34,469 nt of DNA, from the NCBI GenBank assembly GCA_018241145.1, contig JAFEEJ010000244.1, forward strand, positions 1 through 34,469, read 5' to 3'. The notes under the pieces were generated by a model. The model was given only the letters and a program-made list of their open reading frames with translations, searched no databases and was not told where the DNA came from. The stretch is from Pseudomonadota bacterium. Lineage in GTDB: Bacteria; Pseudomonadota; Gammaproteobacteria; Xanthomonadales; Rhodanobacteraceae. Made by a program: the position numbers and the translations under genes. The stretch's first letter is position 1. Every line of letters starts with the position of its first letter. This document shows positions 6,769 through 18,584 of this stretch, piece after piece.

Positions 6769-6830
6769 GTTTTTTACGATACGCTGTGGCGTTTCGCGCC
6801 GCAGGAGCAGCCGCGAGGAAGGATGAGGGA

Positions 6831-7379
6831 ATGACCGAGACCGGGAAGGACAAGCTCGACGAGACGGGGCGCGCCGCGTCCGACAACGAAACCGGCGCGG
6901 CCGGCATGGCGCCCGAGACGCTGGCGAAGCAGTTGACCGAGGCGGAGACCACCATCGCCGGGTTGCGGGAAGCGATCCTGCGCGAGCGCGCCGAGCTCGA
7001 CAACCAGCGCAAGCGCATGCAGCGCGACCTCGAGCAGACGCTGAAGTACGCCAACGAGAAGCTGTTGCGGGAACTGTTGCCGGTCTACGACGGGATGGAG
7101 CACGGCCTTGCGGCGGACACCGGCAATGCCGAGGCGTTGCGCGAGGGCATGCAACTCACCCTCAAGGCGCTGCACAAGCTGGGCGAGGCCAATGGCCTGA
7201 CCGAAGTGAATCCGCTCGACGAGGCATTCAACTCCGAGACCCAGCAGGCCATGAACATCGTGCCCGGCACGAAGAAACCGCCCGGCACGGTGGTGGCGGT
7301 GATGCAGAAGGGCTATGTCCTGAACGGGCGGCTGCTGCGGCCGGCGCTGGTCAGCGTGACTGCCAACGACACGGATTGA
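6831..7379 (+). CDS. grpE: Nucleotide exchange factor GrpE
   Basis: Co-chaperone that releases ADP from DnaK; 182 aa, acting as a dimer in the cytoplasm. The disordered acidic N-terminus (MTETGKDKLDETGRAASDNE) leads into the long dimerisation coiled coil (ILRERAELDNQRKRMQRDLE). It continues with the four-helix and beta domains: ELLPVYDGMEHGL, the NPLDEAFNSE segment and the conserved end VVAVMQKGYVLNGRLLRPAL then VSV. The ATG at 6831 follows a purine-rich ribosome binding site (GAGGAAGGATGAGGGA). The upstream open frame to 6741 overlaps hrcA and is not GrpE-like. It lies 97 bp before dnaK, which has its own heat-shock promoter. Confidence 0.96.
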   Translation: MTETGKDKLDETGRAASDNETGAAGMAPETLAKQLTEAETTIAGLREAILRERAELDNQRKRMQRDLEQTLKYANEKLLRELLPVYDGMEHGLAADTGNAEALREGMQLTLKALHKLGEANGLTEVNPLDEAFNSETQQAMNIVPGTKKPPGTVVAVMQKGYVLNGRLLRPALVSVTANDTD

Positions 7380-7390
7380 GCTTGCAGCAA

Positions 7391-7419
7391 CTTGAAACAA
7401 TTCCCGCAACCCCCAGATT
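7391..7419 (+). promoter_or_regulatory. Sigma-32 (RpoH) heat-shock promoter of dnaK
   Basis: CTTGAA at 7391-7396, a 14-nt spacer, then CCCCAGATT at 7411-7419 closely match the enterobacterial consensus CTTGAA-N13-15-CCCCATNT. It lies 58 nt before the dnaK start. A small GC hairpin (GGCCC GTGC GGGCC, 7432-7445) sits in the leader. Confidence 0.78.
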
Positions 7420-7476
7420 GAACGACCTGTCGGCCCGTGCGGGCCACGACCTTTGAAGAGTACGGAGCAGACCCAC

Positions 7477-9399
7477 ATGGCCAAGATCATCGGCATCGAC
7501 CTCGGCACCACCAATTCCTGCGTCGCCGTGATGGAAGGCGGCAGCGCGCGCGTGATCGAGAATTCCGAAGGCGACCGCACCACGCCCTCGATCGTGGCCT
7601 TCTCGAAGGACGGCGAAGTGCTGGTCGGCGCGCCGGCCAAGCGTCAGGCCGTCACCAACCCCAAGAACACCTTCTACGCGGTGAAGCGCCTGATCGGCCG
7701 CAAGTTCACCGACGCCGAGGTCAAGAAGGACCTCGACCTCGTGCCGTACAAGATCGTCGCGCACGACAACGGCGACGCGTGGCTGGAGACTTCCGACGGC
7801 AAGAAAATGTCGCCGCAGGAAATTTCCGCGAAGGTGCTGATGAAGATGAAGAAGACCGCCGAGGATTTCCTCGGCGAGACGGTGACCGAAGCCGTGATCA
7901 CCGTGCCCGCGTACTTCAATGATTCGCAGCGGCAGGCCACCAAGGACGCCGGCAAGATCGCGGGCCTCGAGGTCAAGCGCATCATCAACGAGCCGACCGC
8001 CGCGGCGCTGGCCTACGGGCTCGACAAGGGCGGCGCGGATCGCAAGATCGTGGTGTACGACCTCGGCGGCGGCACCTTCGACGTTTCCATCATCGAGATC
8101 GCCAATGTCGATGGCGAGAAGCAGTTCGAAGTGCTTGCGACCAACGGCGACACCTTCCTCGGCGGCGAGGATTTCGACAAGCGCGTGATCGACTACCTGG
8201 TCGAGGAGTTCAAGAAGGACCAGGGCATCGACCTGCGCAACGACCCGCTGGCGCTGCAACGCCTGAAGGACGCGGCCGAACGCGCCAAGATCGAGTTGTC
8301 CTCCGCGCACCAGACCGAAGTGAACCTGCCGTATGTCACGGCGGATGCCTCCGGCCCGAAACACCTCAACATCAAGCTGACCCGCGCGAAGCTCGAAGCG
8401 CTGGTCGAGGACCTGGTCAAGAAGACCATCGAACCGTGCCGCATCGCGTTGAACGACGCCGGCCTGCGCGTATCCGACATCGGCGAGGTGATCCTCGTCG
8501 GCGGACAGACCCGCATGCCCAAGGTGCAGGATGCGGTGAAGGATTTCTTCGGCAAGGAGCCGCGCAAAGACGTGAACCCGGACGAGGCCGTGGCCGTGGG
8601 CGCGGCGATCCAGGGCGGCGTGCTGGGCGGCACCGTCAAGGACGTGCTGCTGCTGGACGTGACGCCGCTGTCGCTCGGCATCGAGACGCTGGGCGGCGTG
8701 ATGACCAAGCTGATCGAGAAGAACACCACGATCCCGACCAAGGCCACGCAGGTGTTCTCCACCGCCGACGACAACCAGACCGCGGTCACCGTGCACGTGC
8801 TGCAGGGCGAGCGCGAACAGGCGCGCTTCAACAAGTCGCTGGCGCGATTCGACCTGGCCGGAATCGATCCCGCGCCGCGCGGCATGCCGCAGATCGAGGT
8901 CACCTTCGACATCGATGCCAACGGCATCCTGCATGTCAACGCCAAGGACAAGAAGACCGGCAAGGAACAGCGCATCGAGATCAAGGCCGGTTCCGGTTTG
9001 TCGGACGACGAGATCAAGCGCATGGTCGCGGATGCGGAAACGCACCGCGAGGAAGACCGCAAGTTCCAGGAACTGGTGGCCACGCGCAACAAGGCCGATC
9101 AGGTGGTGCACGCCACGCGTTCGGCCATCAAGGAACACGGCGGCAAGGTCGGCGGCGACGTGATCGGCCGCGTCGAGGAAGCGCTGGCCGAGTTGGAGAA
9201 GGTGATGAAGGGCGACGACAAGGACGCGATCGAATCGCGCATCGCCAAGCTGGAGGAAGCCGGGCAGTCGCTGTACGCGGCCGCCGCGTCCGGCCAGCAG
9301 CCCGGCGCGGAAGGCGACGGTCCGCAGGCGTCCGCGCAGGGTGCGCCCAACGAGGATGTGGTCGACGCCGAGTTCACCGAGGTCAAGGACAACAAATAG
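7477..9399 (+). CDS. dnaK: Molecular chaperone DnaK (Hsp70)
   Basis: Central ATP-driven chaperone, 640 aa. The start [20 protein letters not shown] carries the phosphate-1 motif. The ATPase domain continues with [20 protein letters not shown] and the [11 protein letters not shown] motif. The interdomain linker [15 protein letters not shown] follows the nucleotide domain, then the substrate-binding beta-sandwich and helical lid. The tail ends [13 protein letters not shown], the usual DnaK-type end. An in-frame ATG eight codons upstream (7453) adds MKSTEQTH and is rejected because [10 protein letters not shown] is the universal start. It is expressed from a sigma-32 promoter and followed by a strong hairpin, so dnaJ may need read-through or a promoter of its own. 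Confidence 0.99.
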   Translation: MAKIIGIDLGTTNSCVAVMEGGSARVIENSEGDRTTPSIVAFSKDGEVLVGAPAKRQAVTNPKNTFYAVKRLIGRKFTDAEVKKDLDLVPYKIVAHDNGDAWLETSDGKKMSPQEISAKVLMKMKKTAEDFLGETVTEAVITVPAYFNDSQRQATKDAGKIAGLEVKRIINEPTAAALAYGLDKGGADRKIVVYDLGGGTFDVSIIEIANVDGEKQFEVLATNGDTFLGGEDFDKRVIDYLVEEFKKDQGIDLRNDPLALQRLKDAAERAKIELSSAHQTEVNLPYVTADASGPKHLNIKLTRAKLEALVEDLVKKTIEPCRIALNDAGLRVSDIGEVILVGGQTRMPKVQDAVKDFFGKEPRKDVNPDEAVAVGAAIQGGVLGGTVKDVLLLDVTPLSLGIETLGGVMTKLIEKNTTIPTKATQVFSTADDNQTAVTVHVLQGEREQARFNKSLARFDLAGIDPAPRGMPQIEVTFDIDANGILHVNAKDKKTGKEQRIEIKAGSGLSDDEIKRMVADAETHREEDRKFQELVATRNKADQVVHATRSAIKEHGGKVGGDVIGRVEEALAELEKVMKGDDKDAIESRIAKLEEAGQSLYAAAASGQQPGAEGDGPQASAQGAPNEDVVDAEFTEVKDNK

Positions 9400-9403
9400 G
9401 TGT

Positions 9404-9432
9404 GATCCGGCAGCGCGTTGCGCTGCCGGATC
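9404..9432 (+). terminator. Perfect 13-bp hairpin after dnaK
   Basis: GATCCGGCAGCGC, loop GTT, then its exact complement, starting 5 nt after the dnaK stop. The following bases are AACTCCCG with no T-run, so it may be a weak or partial terminator, or a 3' stabiliser of dnaK mRNA. Confidence 0.6.
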
Positions 9433-9527
9433 AACTCCCGCCGTTCGAGGCTCGCTGGAAAGCGCGAGGCTCGACGTCGGCAAGAGCCACGCCGCGTGGT
9501 GGGGCGGCATGATTTGCGAGAAACGAT

Positions 9528-10112
9528 ATGACCAAGGGGAGGCTCGAGGCATTCACCGATGGCGTGATGGCGGTGATCATCACCATCATGGTGCTCGAGC
9601 TCAAGACGCCGCACGAGGCGACCTTGGCGGCATTGCTGCAGAACTGGCCGGTCTTCGTCAGTTACGTGCTCAGCTTCGTGTTCGTCGGCATCTTCTGGGT
9701 CAACCACCACCACATGCTGCATGCCGCCGAGCACGTCAATGGCAAGGTGTTGTGGGCCAACCTGCACTTGCTGTTCTGGCTTTCGCTGTTCCCGTTCGTG
9801 ACCAGCTGGCTGAATGAGGCCACGCCGGTGCCGGCGCCGTTGCCGACCGCGTTCTACGGTTTCGTGCTGATGATGGCCGGCCTGGCGTGGATCCCGGTGC
9901 AGCGCGCCTTGATCGCCGCCAATGGCGGCCACGAGGGCGAACTCGCGCAGGCGATCGGTGCCGGCTGGAAGGAGCACCTGACCCTGGCGATCGACGTCGT
10001 GGCGATCGCGCTGGCGTTCTTCGTTCCGGCCGTTTCCTGCCTGCTGTATTTCGTGGTGGCGATGATCTGGTTCGTGCCGGATCGCCGCATCGAGGCAAGG
10101 CTGCACACATGA
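9528..10112 (+). CDS. TMEM175-family (DUF1211) membrane channel protein
   Basis: Predicted inner-membrane protein of 194 aa. The first helix carries [20 protein letters not shown], matching the family signature RxxxFSDGV with Thr for Ser. About six hydrophobic segments can be read, including [17 protein letters not shown] followed by [22 protein letters not shown] and the last, [15 protein letters not shown] followed by [11 protein letters not shown]. Bacterial members form potassium-permeable channels of low selectivity; that role is inferred from the family. Its stop codon overlaps the dnaJ start (ATGA), so dnaJ translation is probably coupled to it. A gene of this type between dnaK and dnaJ is unexpected for the region. 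Confidence 0.85.
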   Translation: MTKGRLEAFTDGVMAVIITIMVLELKTPHEATLAALLQNWPVFVSYVLSFVFVGIFWVNHHHMLHAAEHVNGKVLWANLHLLFWLSLFPFVTSWLNEATPVPAPLPTAFYGFVLMMAGLAWIPVQRALIAANGGHEGELAQAIGAGWKEHLTLAIDVVAIALAFFVPAVSCLLYFVVAMIWFVPDRRIEARLHT

Positions 10113-11224
10113 AACGTTGCTACTACGAAGTGCTCGGCGTCGAACGCGCCGCCGGCGACGAGGAATTGAAGAAGGCCTTTCGCCGGCTGGCGATGAAAAA
10201 CCATCCGGACCGCTGCCCGGATGACCCGCATGCGCAGGAGCGCTTCAAGGAAGCCAAGGAAGCCTACGAGGTGCTCGGCGATCCGCAACGCCGCGCGCAG
10301 TACGACCAGTACGGCCACGCCGCGTTCGAACACGGCATGGGCGGCCGCAACGGCGGCGGCTTCGCCGACGTGGGTGACATCTTCGGCGACATCTTTTCCG
10401 ACATCTTCGGCGGCGGCCGGCGCTCGGCGCGCGGGGCGGACCTGCGCTACGTGATGGAACTGGATCTGGAAGAAGCCGTCGCCGGCATCGAAAGGCAGAT
10501 CGAGATTCCCACGCTGGTCCTGTGCCATCACTGCAACGGTTCGGGTTCCGCCGATGGCAAGACCGTCGCCTGCGCGACGTGCCGCGGCATGGGCCGCGTG
10601 CGCATGCAGAACGGCATTTTCTCCATCCAGCAGGCCTGCCCGCATTGCGGCGGCGCCGGCAAGGTCATCCAGAACCCGTGCAAGCCCTGCCATGGCGAAG
10701 GCCGCCTGCAGGACGAACGTTCGCTGTCGGTGCGGATTCCCGCGGGCGTGGACAATGGCGACCGGATCCGGCTTGCCGGGCAGGGCGAAGCCGGGCCGTC
10801 GGGCTCCGCCGTCGGCGACCTGTATGTGGAAGTGCGCGTGCGCGAGCATCCGATCTTCCGCCGCGACGGCGACGACCTGCATTGCGAAGTGCCGATCCGC
10901 TTCGTGCAGGCGGCGCTCGGCGCGCAGGTCGAGGTGCCGACGCTGGGCGGTGAAACCAGCATCGGCATTCCGCCGGAAACCCAGAGCGGGCACGTGTTCC
11001 GCCTGCGCGGCCAGGGCGTGAAATCCGTGCGCAGCGGGCGCGCCGGCGACCTGTTGTGCACCGTAGTGGTGGAAACCCCGGTGCGCCTGACGCGGCAGCA
11101 ACGCGAACTGCTGGAGCAGTTCGAGGCCACCTTTGCCGACGCCGAAGAAGCGAAGAAACATTCGCCGCGCAACAGCGGTTTCATGGAAGGCGTCCGGCAC
11201 TTCTGGACAAGGATGACCTCGTGA
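10109..11224 (+). CDS. dnaJ: Chaperone protein DnaJ (Hsp40)
   Basis: Co-chaperone that delivers substrates to DnaK and stimulates its ATPase; 371 aa. The J domain has HPD at residues 32-34 ([10 protein letters not shown], with a Cys where Asn is common). A short Gly/Phe region ([23 protein letters not shown]) follows. All four zinc-binding CxxCxGxG repeats are intact: CHHCNGSG (139), CATCRGMG (155), CPHCGGAG (177) and CKPCHGEG (191). The C-terminal substrate-binding domain includes [20 protein letters not shown] then VFRLRGQG. The ATG overlaps the TMEM175 stop as ATGA. Its own TGA overlaps the dapB GTG start, making a tightly coupled trio. Confidence 0.98.
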   Translation: MKRCYYEVLGVERAAGDEELKKAFRRLAMKNHPDRCPDDPHAQERFKEAKEAYEVLGDPQRRAQYDQYGHAAFEHGMGGRNGGGFADVGDIFGDIFSDIFGGGRRSARGADLRYVMELDLEEAVAGIERQIEIPTLVLCHHCNGSGSADGKTVACATCRGMGRVRMQNGIFSIQQACPHCGGAGKVIQNPCKPCHGEGRLQDERSLSVRIPAGVDNGDRIRLAGQGEAGPSGSAVGDLYVEVRVREHPIFRRDGDDLHCEVPIRFVQAALGAQVEVPTLGGETSIGIPPETQSGHVFRLRGQGVKSVRSGRAGDLLCTVVVETPVRLTRQQRELLEQFEATFADAEEAKKHSPRNSGFMEGVRHFWTRMTS

Positions 11225-11955
11225 GCGGACCGTTGCGGCTCGGCATCGCGGGCAGCCGTGGCCGCATGGGCCAGGCCTTGCAGCGGTTGCTGCACGACGA
11301 TGCGCGCTTCGATCTCGTCGCGCGGATCGCCTCGTCGGCAGACTGGAGCGATGCGCCCGCGCTCGACGTGGTGATCGATTTCAGCATGCCGGCGGGATTC
11401 GATGCCGCGCTGGCGCATTGCCGTGCGCACCGGATCGCTTTCGTTTGCGGAACGACCGGTCTCGATGCGGATCGGCGCGATGCATTGCGGCAAGCCGCGC
11501 GCGACATCCCGATCCTGTACGCCGCGAATTTCAGCCTCGGCATCGCCGTGCTGACGCGCTTGCTGCGCGAGGCGGCGGCGATGCTGCCGGACTGGGATCT
11601 GGAAATCATCGAGGCGCACCACTCGCAGAAAGTGGATGCGCCGTCCGGCACCGCGCTGGCATTGGGTCGCGCCGCGGCAGACGCGCGCGGGCAGGATTTC
11701 GAACAGGTCGCGAGCTTCGCACGCTACGGGCACACGGCGACCCGCAGGGAAAACGCCATCGGGTTCTCCTCCCTCCGCGCGGGCGAAATCGTCGGTGAGC
11801 ACACCGCCTTGCTCGCCACGTCGGATGAGCGCATCGAACTCACGCACCGCGCCGGTGCCAACACGATCTTCGCGCGCGGCGCGTTGCACGCCGCGGCATG
11901 GCTCGCCGGCCGCAAGGCCGGCGCCTATGCGCTCGATGACGTCGCGGGACCGTAG
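11221..11955 (+). CDS. dapB: 4-hydroxy-tetrahydrodipicolinate reductase DapB
   Basis: NAD(P)H-dependent reductase of the diaminopimelate/lysine pathway, needed for peptidoglycan; 244 aa. The GTG start at 11221 overlaps the dnaJ stop (GTGA) and places the Rossmann motif [13 protein letters not shown] at residues 8-20. Other motifs are [29 protein letters not shown], and the catalytic/substrate segment [16 protein letters not shown] (131-146), with His133 or His134 and Lys137 as expected active-site residues. The C-terminus has [20 protein letters not shown]. It is slightly shorter than E. coli DapB (273) but motif-complete. It is last in the dnaJ-coupled run. Confidence 0.96.
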   Translation: MSGPLRLGIAGSRGRMGQALQRLLHDDARFDLVARIASSADWSDAPALDVVIDFSMPAGFDAALAHCRAHRIAFVCGTTGLDADRRDALRQAARDIPILYAANFSLGIAVLTRLLREAAAMLPDWDLEIIEAHHSQKVDAPSGTALALGRAAADARGQDFEQVASFARYGHTATRRENAIGFSSLRAGEIVGEHTALLATSDERIELTHRAGANTIFARGALHAAAWLAGRKAGAYALDDVAGP

Positions 11956-12003
11956 ATGGCAGCCCACGCGGCGTCCTGCGTCGGCGCCGCGCGAACCATG
12001 CGC

Positions 12004-12558
12004 CTAGAGGTTCTTCACCCGCATCGCGAACATCGCCCAGGCGATGCCCGCGAAAATGAAGTTCAGGCCGATCGCGAAGCCGATGAACCACAGGCCGGAC
12101 ACCGGCCATTGCGTCCACAGCAGGCATCCCAGCACGAAGGTGACCACGCCGCTCAGCACCGCCCAACCGTATTGCGGGAACCGGTAGGCGAAGGCGGAAA
12201 CGAAGCGGAAGGCGCCTGAAAAGACCAGCCAGATCGCCAGCACCAGGGTCACGGTGAGCGCCCCGATCCCGGGATGCTGGATCAGCATCCAGCCGACCAC
12301 GACGTCCAGAATTCCGAGCAGCAGCAGGAACAGGATATGGCCCGCGCCGCGGGCGCCGAATGCCGCGGCGATCTGGAAAATGCCGGCGACGAGGATCGCC
12401 GCGCCGAGGAACAGGATGGAAATGATGCTGGCGGCGAAGCTGTCGTACAGCGCAAGGAGCCCGGTCAGGATCAGCAGGATTCCCAGCGCCAGATACCAGC
12501 CCCAGTGACGCTTGGCGGTTTGCGCGAGATCGGCCATGGCATGGGCGAACGCGGACAT
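12004..12558 (-). CDS. HdeD-family (DUF308) membrane protein
   Basis: Predicted inner-membrane protein of 184 aa with about six transmembrane helices, e.g. WGWYLALGILLILTGLLALY, IISILFLGAAILVAGIFQIA, ILFLLLLGILDVVVGWMLI and LWFIGFAIGLNFIFAGIAWA. The repeated pattern of two-helix hairpins and the G-x-W-M-L-I-Q-H-P-G segment are typical of HdeD, an acid-resistance protein in E. coli; function here is unproven. The start at 12558 has an excellent ribosome binding site, AAGGAGG, 6 nt upstream. It lies downstream of the oxygenase gene on the same strand, 143 bp apart, with two short GC hairpins in the gap (around 12573-12586 and 12661-12679), so cotranscription is uncertain. Confidence 0.88.
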   Translation of the reverse strand: MSAFAHAMADLAQTAKRHWGWYLALGILLILTGLLALYDSFAASIISILFLGAAILVAGIFQIAAAFGARGAGHILFLLLLGILDVVVGWMLIQHPGIGALTVTLVLAIWLVFSGAFRFVSAFAYRFPQYGWAVLSGVVTFVLGCLLWTQWPVSGLWFIGFAIGLNFIFAGIAWAMFAMRVKNL

Positions 12559-12701
12559 GTGAACCTCCTTTTCGCCCGTGCGGGCGTCGACGGATTCCCC
12601 CTGCGCCGTGCTCCTGTCGGGATCGCGCGATCCACGCCGTGATCCGGATGCATGTCCTGTACGCCCGTTGCGCGGGCGTGTCCAGCCTGCGGCAGGCCCG
12701 A

Positions 12702-13394
12702 TCAGTCCATGTGCGCGGCGTTGCGATCGCGTTTCGCGCCGACCTTCTTGTCCAGCCCGCCCGCGAGCTTCTTGAACAGCCGCGAGAATCTCCCGCGCTG
12801 GGTCTTGCGCAGTTTTTCCTCTTCGCTGGTCAGCCACGCCACCTGGATCACGCGACGCTCGCCTTCGTAGGGAAGATGTCCGTGGAAGGAATTGTCCTCG
12901 CGCTTGAAGATCGCGAATTCGCCGTACAAGGGTTTCACTTCCGGCGCGGCGAGGTCGTCGATGTCGTCGACGCGGTTGAGGAAACGCAGGCAGCCGTCGC
13001 TGATGTCCGGCCACTGCCGGTTGAGATAGAGCAGGGCGGTCGCGATCTTCGATCGGCTGTCGGTGTGGATGGTGCCGTGGCGCTTGTTGAGCGAGCGGCA
13101 GATGGTCACCAGGGTGGGATAGCTTCCGAGGTTCTCGATGCCGAGCCTGGCGCCCACCGCGCTGGCGAAACCGGGCGCGGTCAGCGCCGCGACCAGTTCG
13201 TTGATGGCCGGGCCGCAGTCTTTTTCGTCCCAGGGGAAAAATCCGGCGCCGGCGTATTTCGGGAAATCGCGGTCCAGCGGATCGCGCGCCTCGTCGGGCA
13301 ACTGGCCGTGCGCCAGCAGGAACGGAAAAGGCTCGTTCCGGACCATGGTGTCGGGCCGTTGCAGGCGCGCAGGATCGAGCAGTGCGGCGGGCAT
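12702..13394 (-). CDS. 2OG-Fe(II) oxygenase superfamily protein
   Basis: Predicted 2-oxoglutarate- and Fe(II)-dependent dioxygenase of 230 aa, of the prolyl-4-hydroxylase-like class. The metal-binding HxD is His110/Asp112 in RHGTIHTDSRSKIATALLYL. The distal histidine is His171 or His173 in NSFHGHLPYEGERRV, and the 2OG-anchoring arginine is close behind (180/181). The start MPAALLDPARL is chosen because RPDTMVRNEPFPFLLAHGQL sits just after it as in related proteins, but no ribosome binding site is visible. An alternative ATG lies at 13475. The C-terminus is strongly basic (KKLAGGLDKKVGAKRDRN). The substrate cannot be told from sequence. Confidence 0.8.
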   Translation of the reverse strand: MPAALLDPARLQRPDTMVRNEPFPFLLAHGQLPDEARDPLDRDFPKYAGAGFFPWDEKDCGPAINELVAALTAPGFASAVGARLGIENLGSYPTLVTICRSLNKRHGTIHTDSRSKIATALLYLNRQWPDISDGCLRFLNRVDDIDDLAAPEVKPLYGEFAIFKREDNSFHGHLPYEGERRVIQVAWLTSEEEKLRKTQRGRFSRLFKKLAGGLDKKVGAKRDRNAAHMD

Positions 13395-13466
13395 GTCGGG
13401 CAGGGGCAGGTGATATGGCGCGATTGTAGCCTGCCTGTCCGCACCGGCACTGAACGCGCGCGATTC

Positions 13467-13475
13467 TGCTATCAT
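13467..13475 (+). promoter_or_regulatory. Extended -10 promoter of the carAB operon (probable)
   Basis: TGCTATCAT is a near-consensus extended -10 with no convincing -35. It would give a leader of about 210 nt before carA. That leader holds alternative pairings around AAGCCCGC / GCGGCTT / GCGGGTT (13503-13532) and the 42-bp repeat, so attenuation-type control is possible but unproven. Nothing else gene-like was seen in 13395-13693. Confidence 0.5.
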
Positions 13476-13544
13476 TCCCGCTCGCCCGATTACCCATTCC
13501 CACAAGCCCGCGTCGAGTGCGGCTTGCGGGTTAGAGCGGTTTGA

Positions 13545-13586
13545 AAGCGTAGCGAGCGAAGGCAGGTTGCGCGACGCCGGAGCGCA
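13545..13586. repeat. 42-bp dispersed repeat, copy B (carA leader)
   Basis: Exact reverse complement of 1979-2020, so it is inverted relative to its downstream gene compared with copy A. Weaker similarity runs on to about 13600 (GTGTA). Confidence 0.85.
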
Positions 13587-13693
13587 GGAAGCGGAGTGTA
13601 CACGCCAGTACATGAGCATTCCGGGCACCGCCGGTGCGCAAGATGCCGAGCGCGGCAGCTTTGCAGACCGCTCGTAACTTGCCCCCGGACGAT

Positions 13694-14845
13694 ATGAAAA
13701 CACCTGCCTTGCTCGCACTCGCCGATGGAACGATCTTCCGCGGCGAATCCATTGGTGCGCACGGCACGAGCGTCGGCGAGGTGGTGTTCAACACCGCGAT
13801 CACGGGTTACCAGGAAATCCTGACCGACCCGTCCTACGCGCGGCAGATCGTCACGCTGACGCATCCGCACATCGGCAACACGGGCTGCAACGCGGTGGAC
13901 GAGGAATCCGCAAGCGTGCAGGCGGCGGGGCTGGTGGTGCGCGACGTGCCGCGCCGGGCATCGAGTTGGCGCAGCGAAGAATCGTTGTCCGATTATCTTC
14001 GCAGGCAAGCCATCGTCGCGATCGCCGGCATCGACACGCGCAAGCTTACCCGCATCCTGCGCGACAGCGGCGCGCAGAACGGCTGCCTCGCGGCGGGTGA
14101 CGACCTCTCGATCGACGACGCGCTGGCGCGCGCACGCGCATGGCCCGGCTTGAACGGCATGGATCTGGCGAAGGAAGTCGGCGTTCCGGAATCGTACGCG
14201 TGGCGCGATGGGACTTACGATCTCGACGCCCGCGCACCCAAGGCAACGCAACCACATTGCAAGGTGGTTGCATTCGACTTCGGCATCAAGTTCAACATCC
14301 TGCGTTTGCTCGCGGATCACGGCTGCGATGTCACCGTGGTGCCCGCGCAGACGCCCGCGCGCGAGGTGCTGGCGATGAAGCCCGATGGCGTGTTGCTGGG
14401 CAACGGCCCCGGCGATCCCGCCGCCTGCGATTACGCGATTGCGGCCACGCGCGAACTGCTGGATGCGCGCATCCCGCTGTTCGGCATCTGCCTCGGCCAC
14501 CAGTTGATGGGCCTCGCGCTCGGCGCGAAGACGCGCAAGATGCCGTTCGGCCATCACGGCGCCAACCATCCGGTGAAGGACCTCGATACCGGCCGCGTGT
14601 TGATCACCTCGCAGAACCACGGCTTTGCGGTCGATCCCGACACGCTGCCTTCGAATGCGCGTGCCACGCATGTTTCGTTGTTCGACGGCTCGCTGCAGGG
14701 CTTCGCGTTGACGGATCGCCCGGCGTTCTGTTTCCAGGGACATCCCGAAGCAAGCCCGGGACCGCATGACGTGGCGTATTTGTTCGAGCGTTTCGCGCAC
14801 CTGATGCGCAAGCAGGGAGCAGGGGGCAGGGAGCAGGGCGAATGA
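13694..14845 (+). CDS. carA: Carbamoyl-phosphate synthase small subunit CarA
   Basis: Glutaminase subunit that feeds ammonia to CarB for arginine and pyrimidine synthesis; 383 aa. The N-terminal CPSase domain ([40 protein letters not shown]) is followed by a class I glutamine amidotransferase domain. The triad is Cys266 in FGICLGHQ, and His350 and Glu352 in [13 protein letters not shown]. The ATG at 13694 fits the family start, with a weak GGA ahead. The last eleven residues ([11 protein letters not shown]) are unusual: they are encoded by the 7-bp repeat array 14811-14838, and the TGA overlaps the next ATG. The normal CarA end has apparently been extended or replaced by the repeat. Confidence 0.98.
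   Translation: MKTPALLALADGTIFRGESIGAHGTSVGEVVFNTAITGYQEILTDPSYARQIVTLTHPHIGNTGCNAVDEESASVQAAGLVVRDVPRRASSWRSEESLSDYLRRQAIVAIAGIDTRKLTRILRDSGAQNGCLAAGDDLSIDDALARARAWPGLNGMDLAKEVGVPESYAWRDGTYDLDARAPKATQPHCKVVAFDFGIKFNILRLLADHGCDVTVVPAQTPAREVLAMKPDGVLLGNGPGDPAACDYAIAATRELLDARIPLFGICLGHQLMGLALGAKTRKMPFGHHGANHPVKDLDTGRVLITSQNHGFAVDPDTLPSNARATHVSLFDGSLQGFALTDRPAFCFQGHPEASPGPHDVAYLFERFAHLMRKQGAGGREQGE
14811..14838. repeat. Heptad array, left end of the S23 module
   Basis: Four consecutive heptamers: AGCAGGG, AGCAGGG, GGCAGGG, AGCAGGG. The array lies inside the 3' end of carA, 3 nt before the S23-like ATG, and is complementary to the array 15201-15235. Confidence 0.85.
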
Positions 14846-15234
14846 TCAGGACTTATCGCGATCTGGACGTCTGGCAGCGCAGCATGGCTTTGGTGAAAGC
14901 CGTCTACGCGTTGGTTGGAGGGCTGCCGTCGGATGAACACTTCGGGTTGATCTCGCAAATGCAGCGTGCGTCTGTTTCAGTGCCCGCAAACATCGCTGAA
15001 GGCCATGCGCGCGACTCAACAAGAGAGTATTTGCGATTTATTTCCATTGCGCTGGGTTCACTCGCCGAGCTTGCAACGTTGGTGGAGTTGGCCAACGCCT
15101 TGCATCCTGGAGAACCGGAATCCGGGAATGCAATGCTGAGCGAGATTGATGAGCTTCGCTTGATGCTGCGAGGATTGCAGGGAAGTCTCAAGGCAAAACT
15201 CCCTGCCCCCTCATCCCTGCTCACTGCTCCCTGA
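14842..15234 (+). CDS. Four-helix-bundle protein (S23 / 23S rRNA intervening-sequence family)
   Basis: 130-aa protein of the S23/TIGR02436 family, related in fold to Avd of diversity-generating retroelements. Family signals are the start [20 protein letters not shown], then [39 protein letters not shown], and the helical remainder with [18 protein letters not shown]. Biochemical function is unknown; family members form basic oligomers that may bind nucleic acid. Its ATG overlaps the carA stop (ATGA). Its final residues [12 protein letters not shown] are encoded by the right heptad array. Its stop is 5 nt before carB, which has no Shine-Dalgarno, so this gene may now be part of the carAB translational chain. 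Base composition is visibly lower in GC than carA or carB. Confidence 0.93.
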   Translation: MIRTYRDLDVWQRSMALVKAVYALVGGLPSDEHFGLISQMQRASVSVPANIAEGHARDSTREYLRFISIALGSLAELATLVELANALHPGEPESGNAMLSEIDELRLMLRGLQGSLKAKLPAPSSLLTAP

Positions 15235-15235
15235 C
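15201..15235. repeat. Heptad array, right end of the S23 module
   Basis: Five heptamers: CCCTGCC, CCCTCAT, CCCTGCT, CACTGCT, CCCTGAC. Read on the minus strand they give the AGCAGGG-like motif of the left end. The array contains the S23-like stop codon and ends 4 nt before the carB ATG. Confidence 0.83.
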
Positions 15236-15239
15236 CTCC

Positions 15240-18488
<3,249 letters not shown>

Positions 18489-18500
<12 letters not shown>

Positions 18501-18553
18501 ACAGTGAGCGGTGAGCGGTAAAAGTTCGGCTGTTTTACGCGTTGACCGCTGAC
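18489..18553. repeat. Inverted heptad arrays between carB and greA
   Basis: Left arm 18489-18523: GGTGAGC, GGTGAAC, AGTGAGC, GGTGAGC, GGTAAAA. Right arm 18533-18553: TTTTACG, CGTTGAC, CGCTGAC, partly complementary across a 9-nt spacer. The left arm contains the carB stop codon. The arrangement is like the recN/hrcA copy, without an S23 gene, and could also act as a transcription hairpin. Confidence 0.75.
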
Positions 18554-18584
18554 GCATTCTTTTGACAACGATGGTTCCGACAGA

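Larger units (their letters stand above)
14811..15235 (+). mobile_element. Putative small element: S23-like gene bounded by inverted heptad arrays
   Basis: A 425-bp block interrupts the otherwise conserved carA-carB junction. Both ends are 7-bp-period arrays in inverted orientation (AGCAGGG-type left, CCCTGCT-type right), and the only gene inside is an S23/four-helix-bundle gene. S23-like genes are known as intervening sequences in 23S rRNA of some bacteria. Mobility of this copy is inferred from position and ends; no transposase or target duplication was identified. Confidence 0.4.

Noticed and set aside
7453..7476. Upstream ATG giving DnaK an extra MKSTEQTH
   Set aside because: [12 protein letters not shown] is the invariant DnaK start.
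7351..9552. 733-codon minus-strand frame
   Set aside because: Exact antisense of dnaK; a typical GC-rich shadow frame.
12004..13503. 499-codon minus-strand frame that would fuse oxygenase-region sequence to the HdeD-like protein
   Set aside because: The upstream part reads the oxygenase gene in a wrong frame; the HdeD-like protein has its own AAGGAGG and ATG at 12558.
14842..15234. S23 gene as evidence of a nearby 23S rRNA or a diversity-generating retroelement
   Set aside because: No rRNA sequence, reverse transcriptase or template/variable repeat pair was seen in the window.
14811..15235. Heptad arrays as a CRISPR or simple microsatellite
   Set aside because: Units are 7 bp with no spacers, so not CRISPR; units are degenerate and inverted at both ends of a gene, unlike a plain slippage tract.
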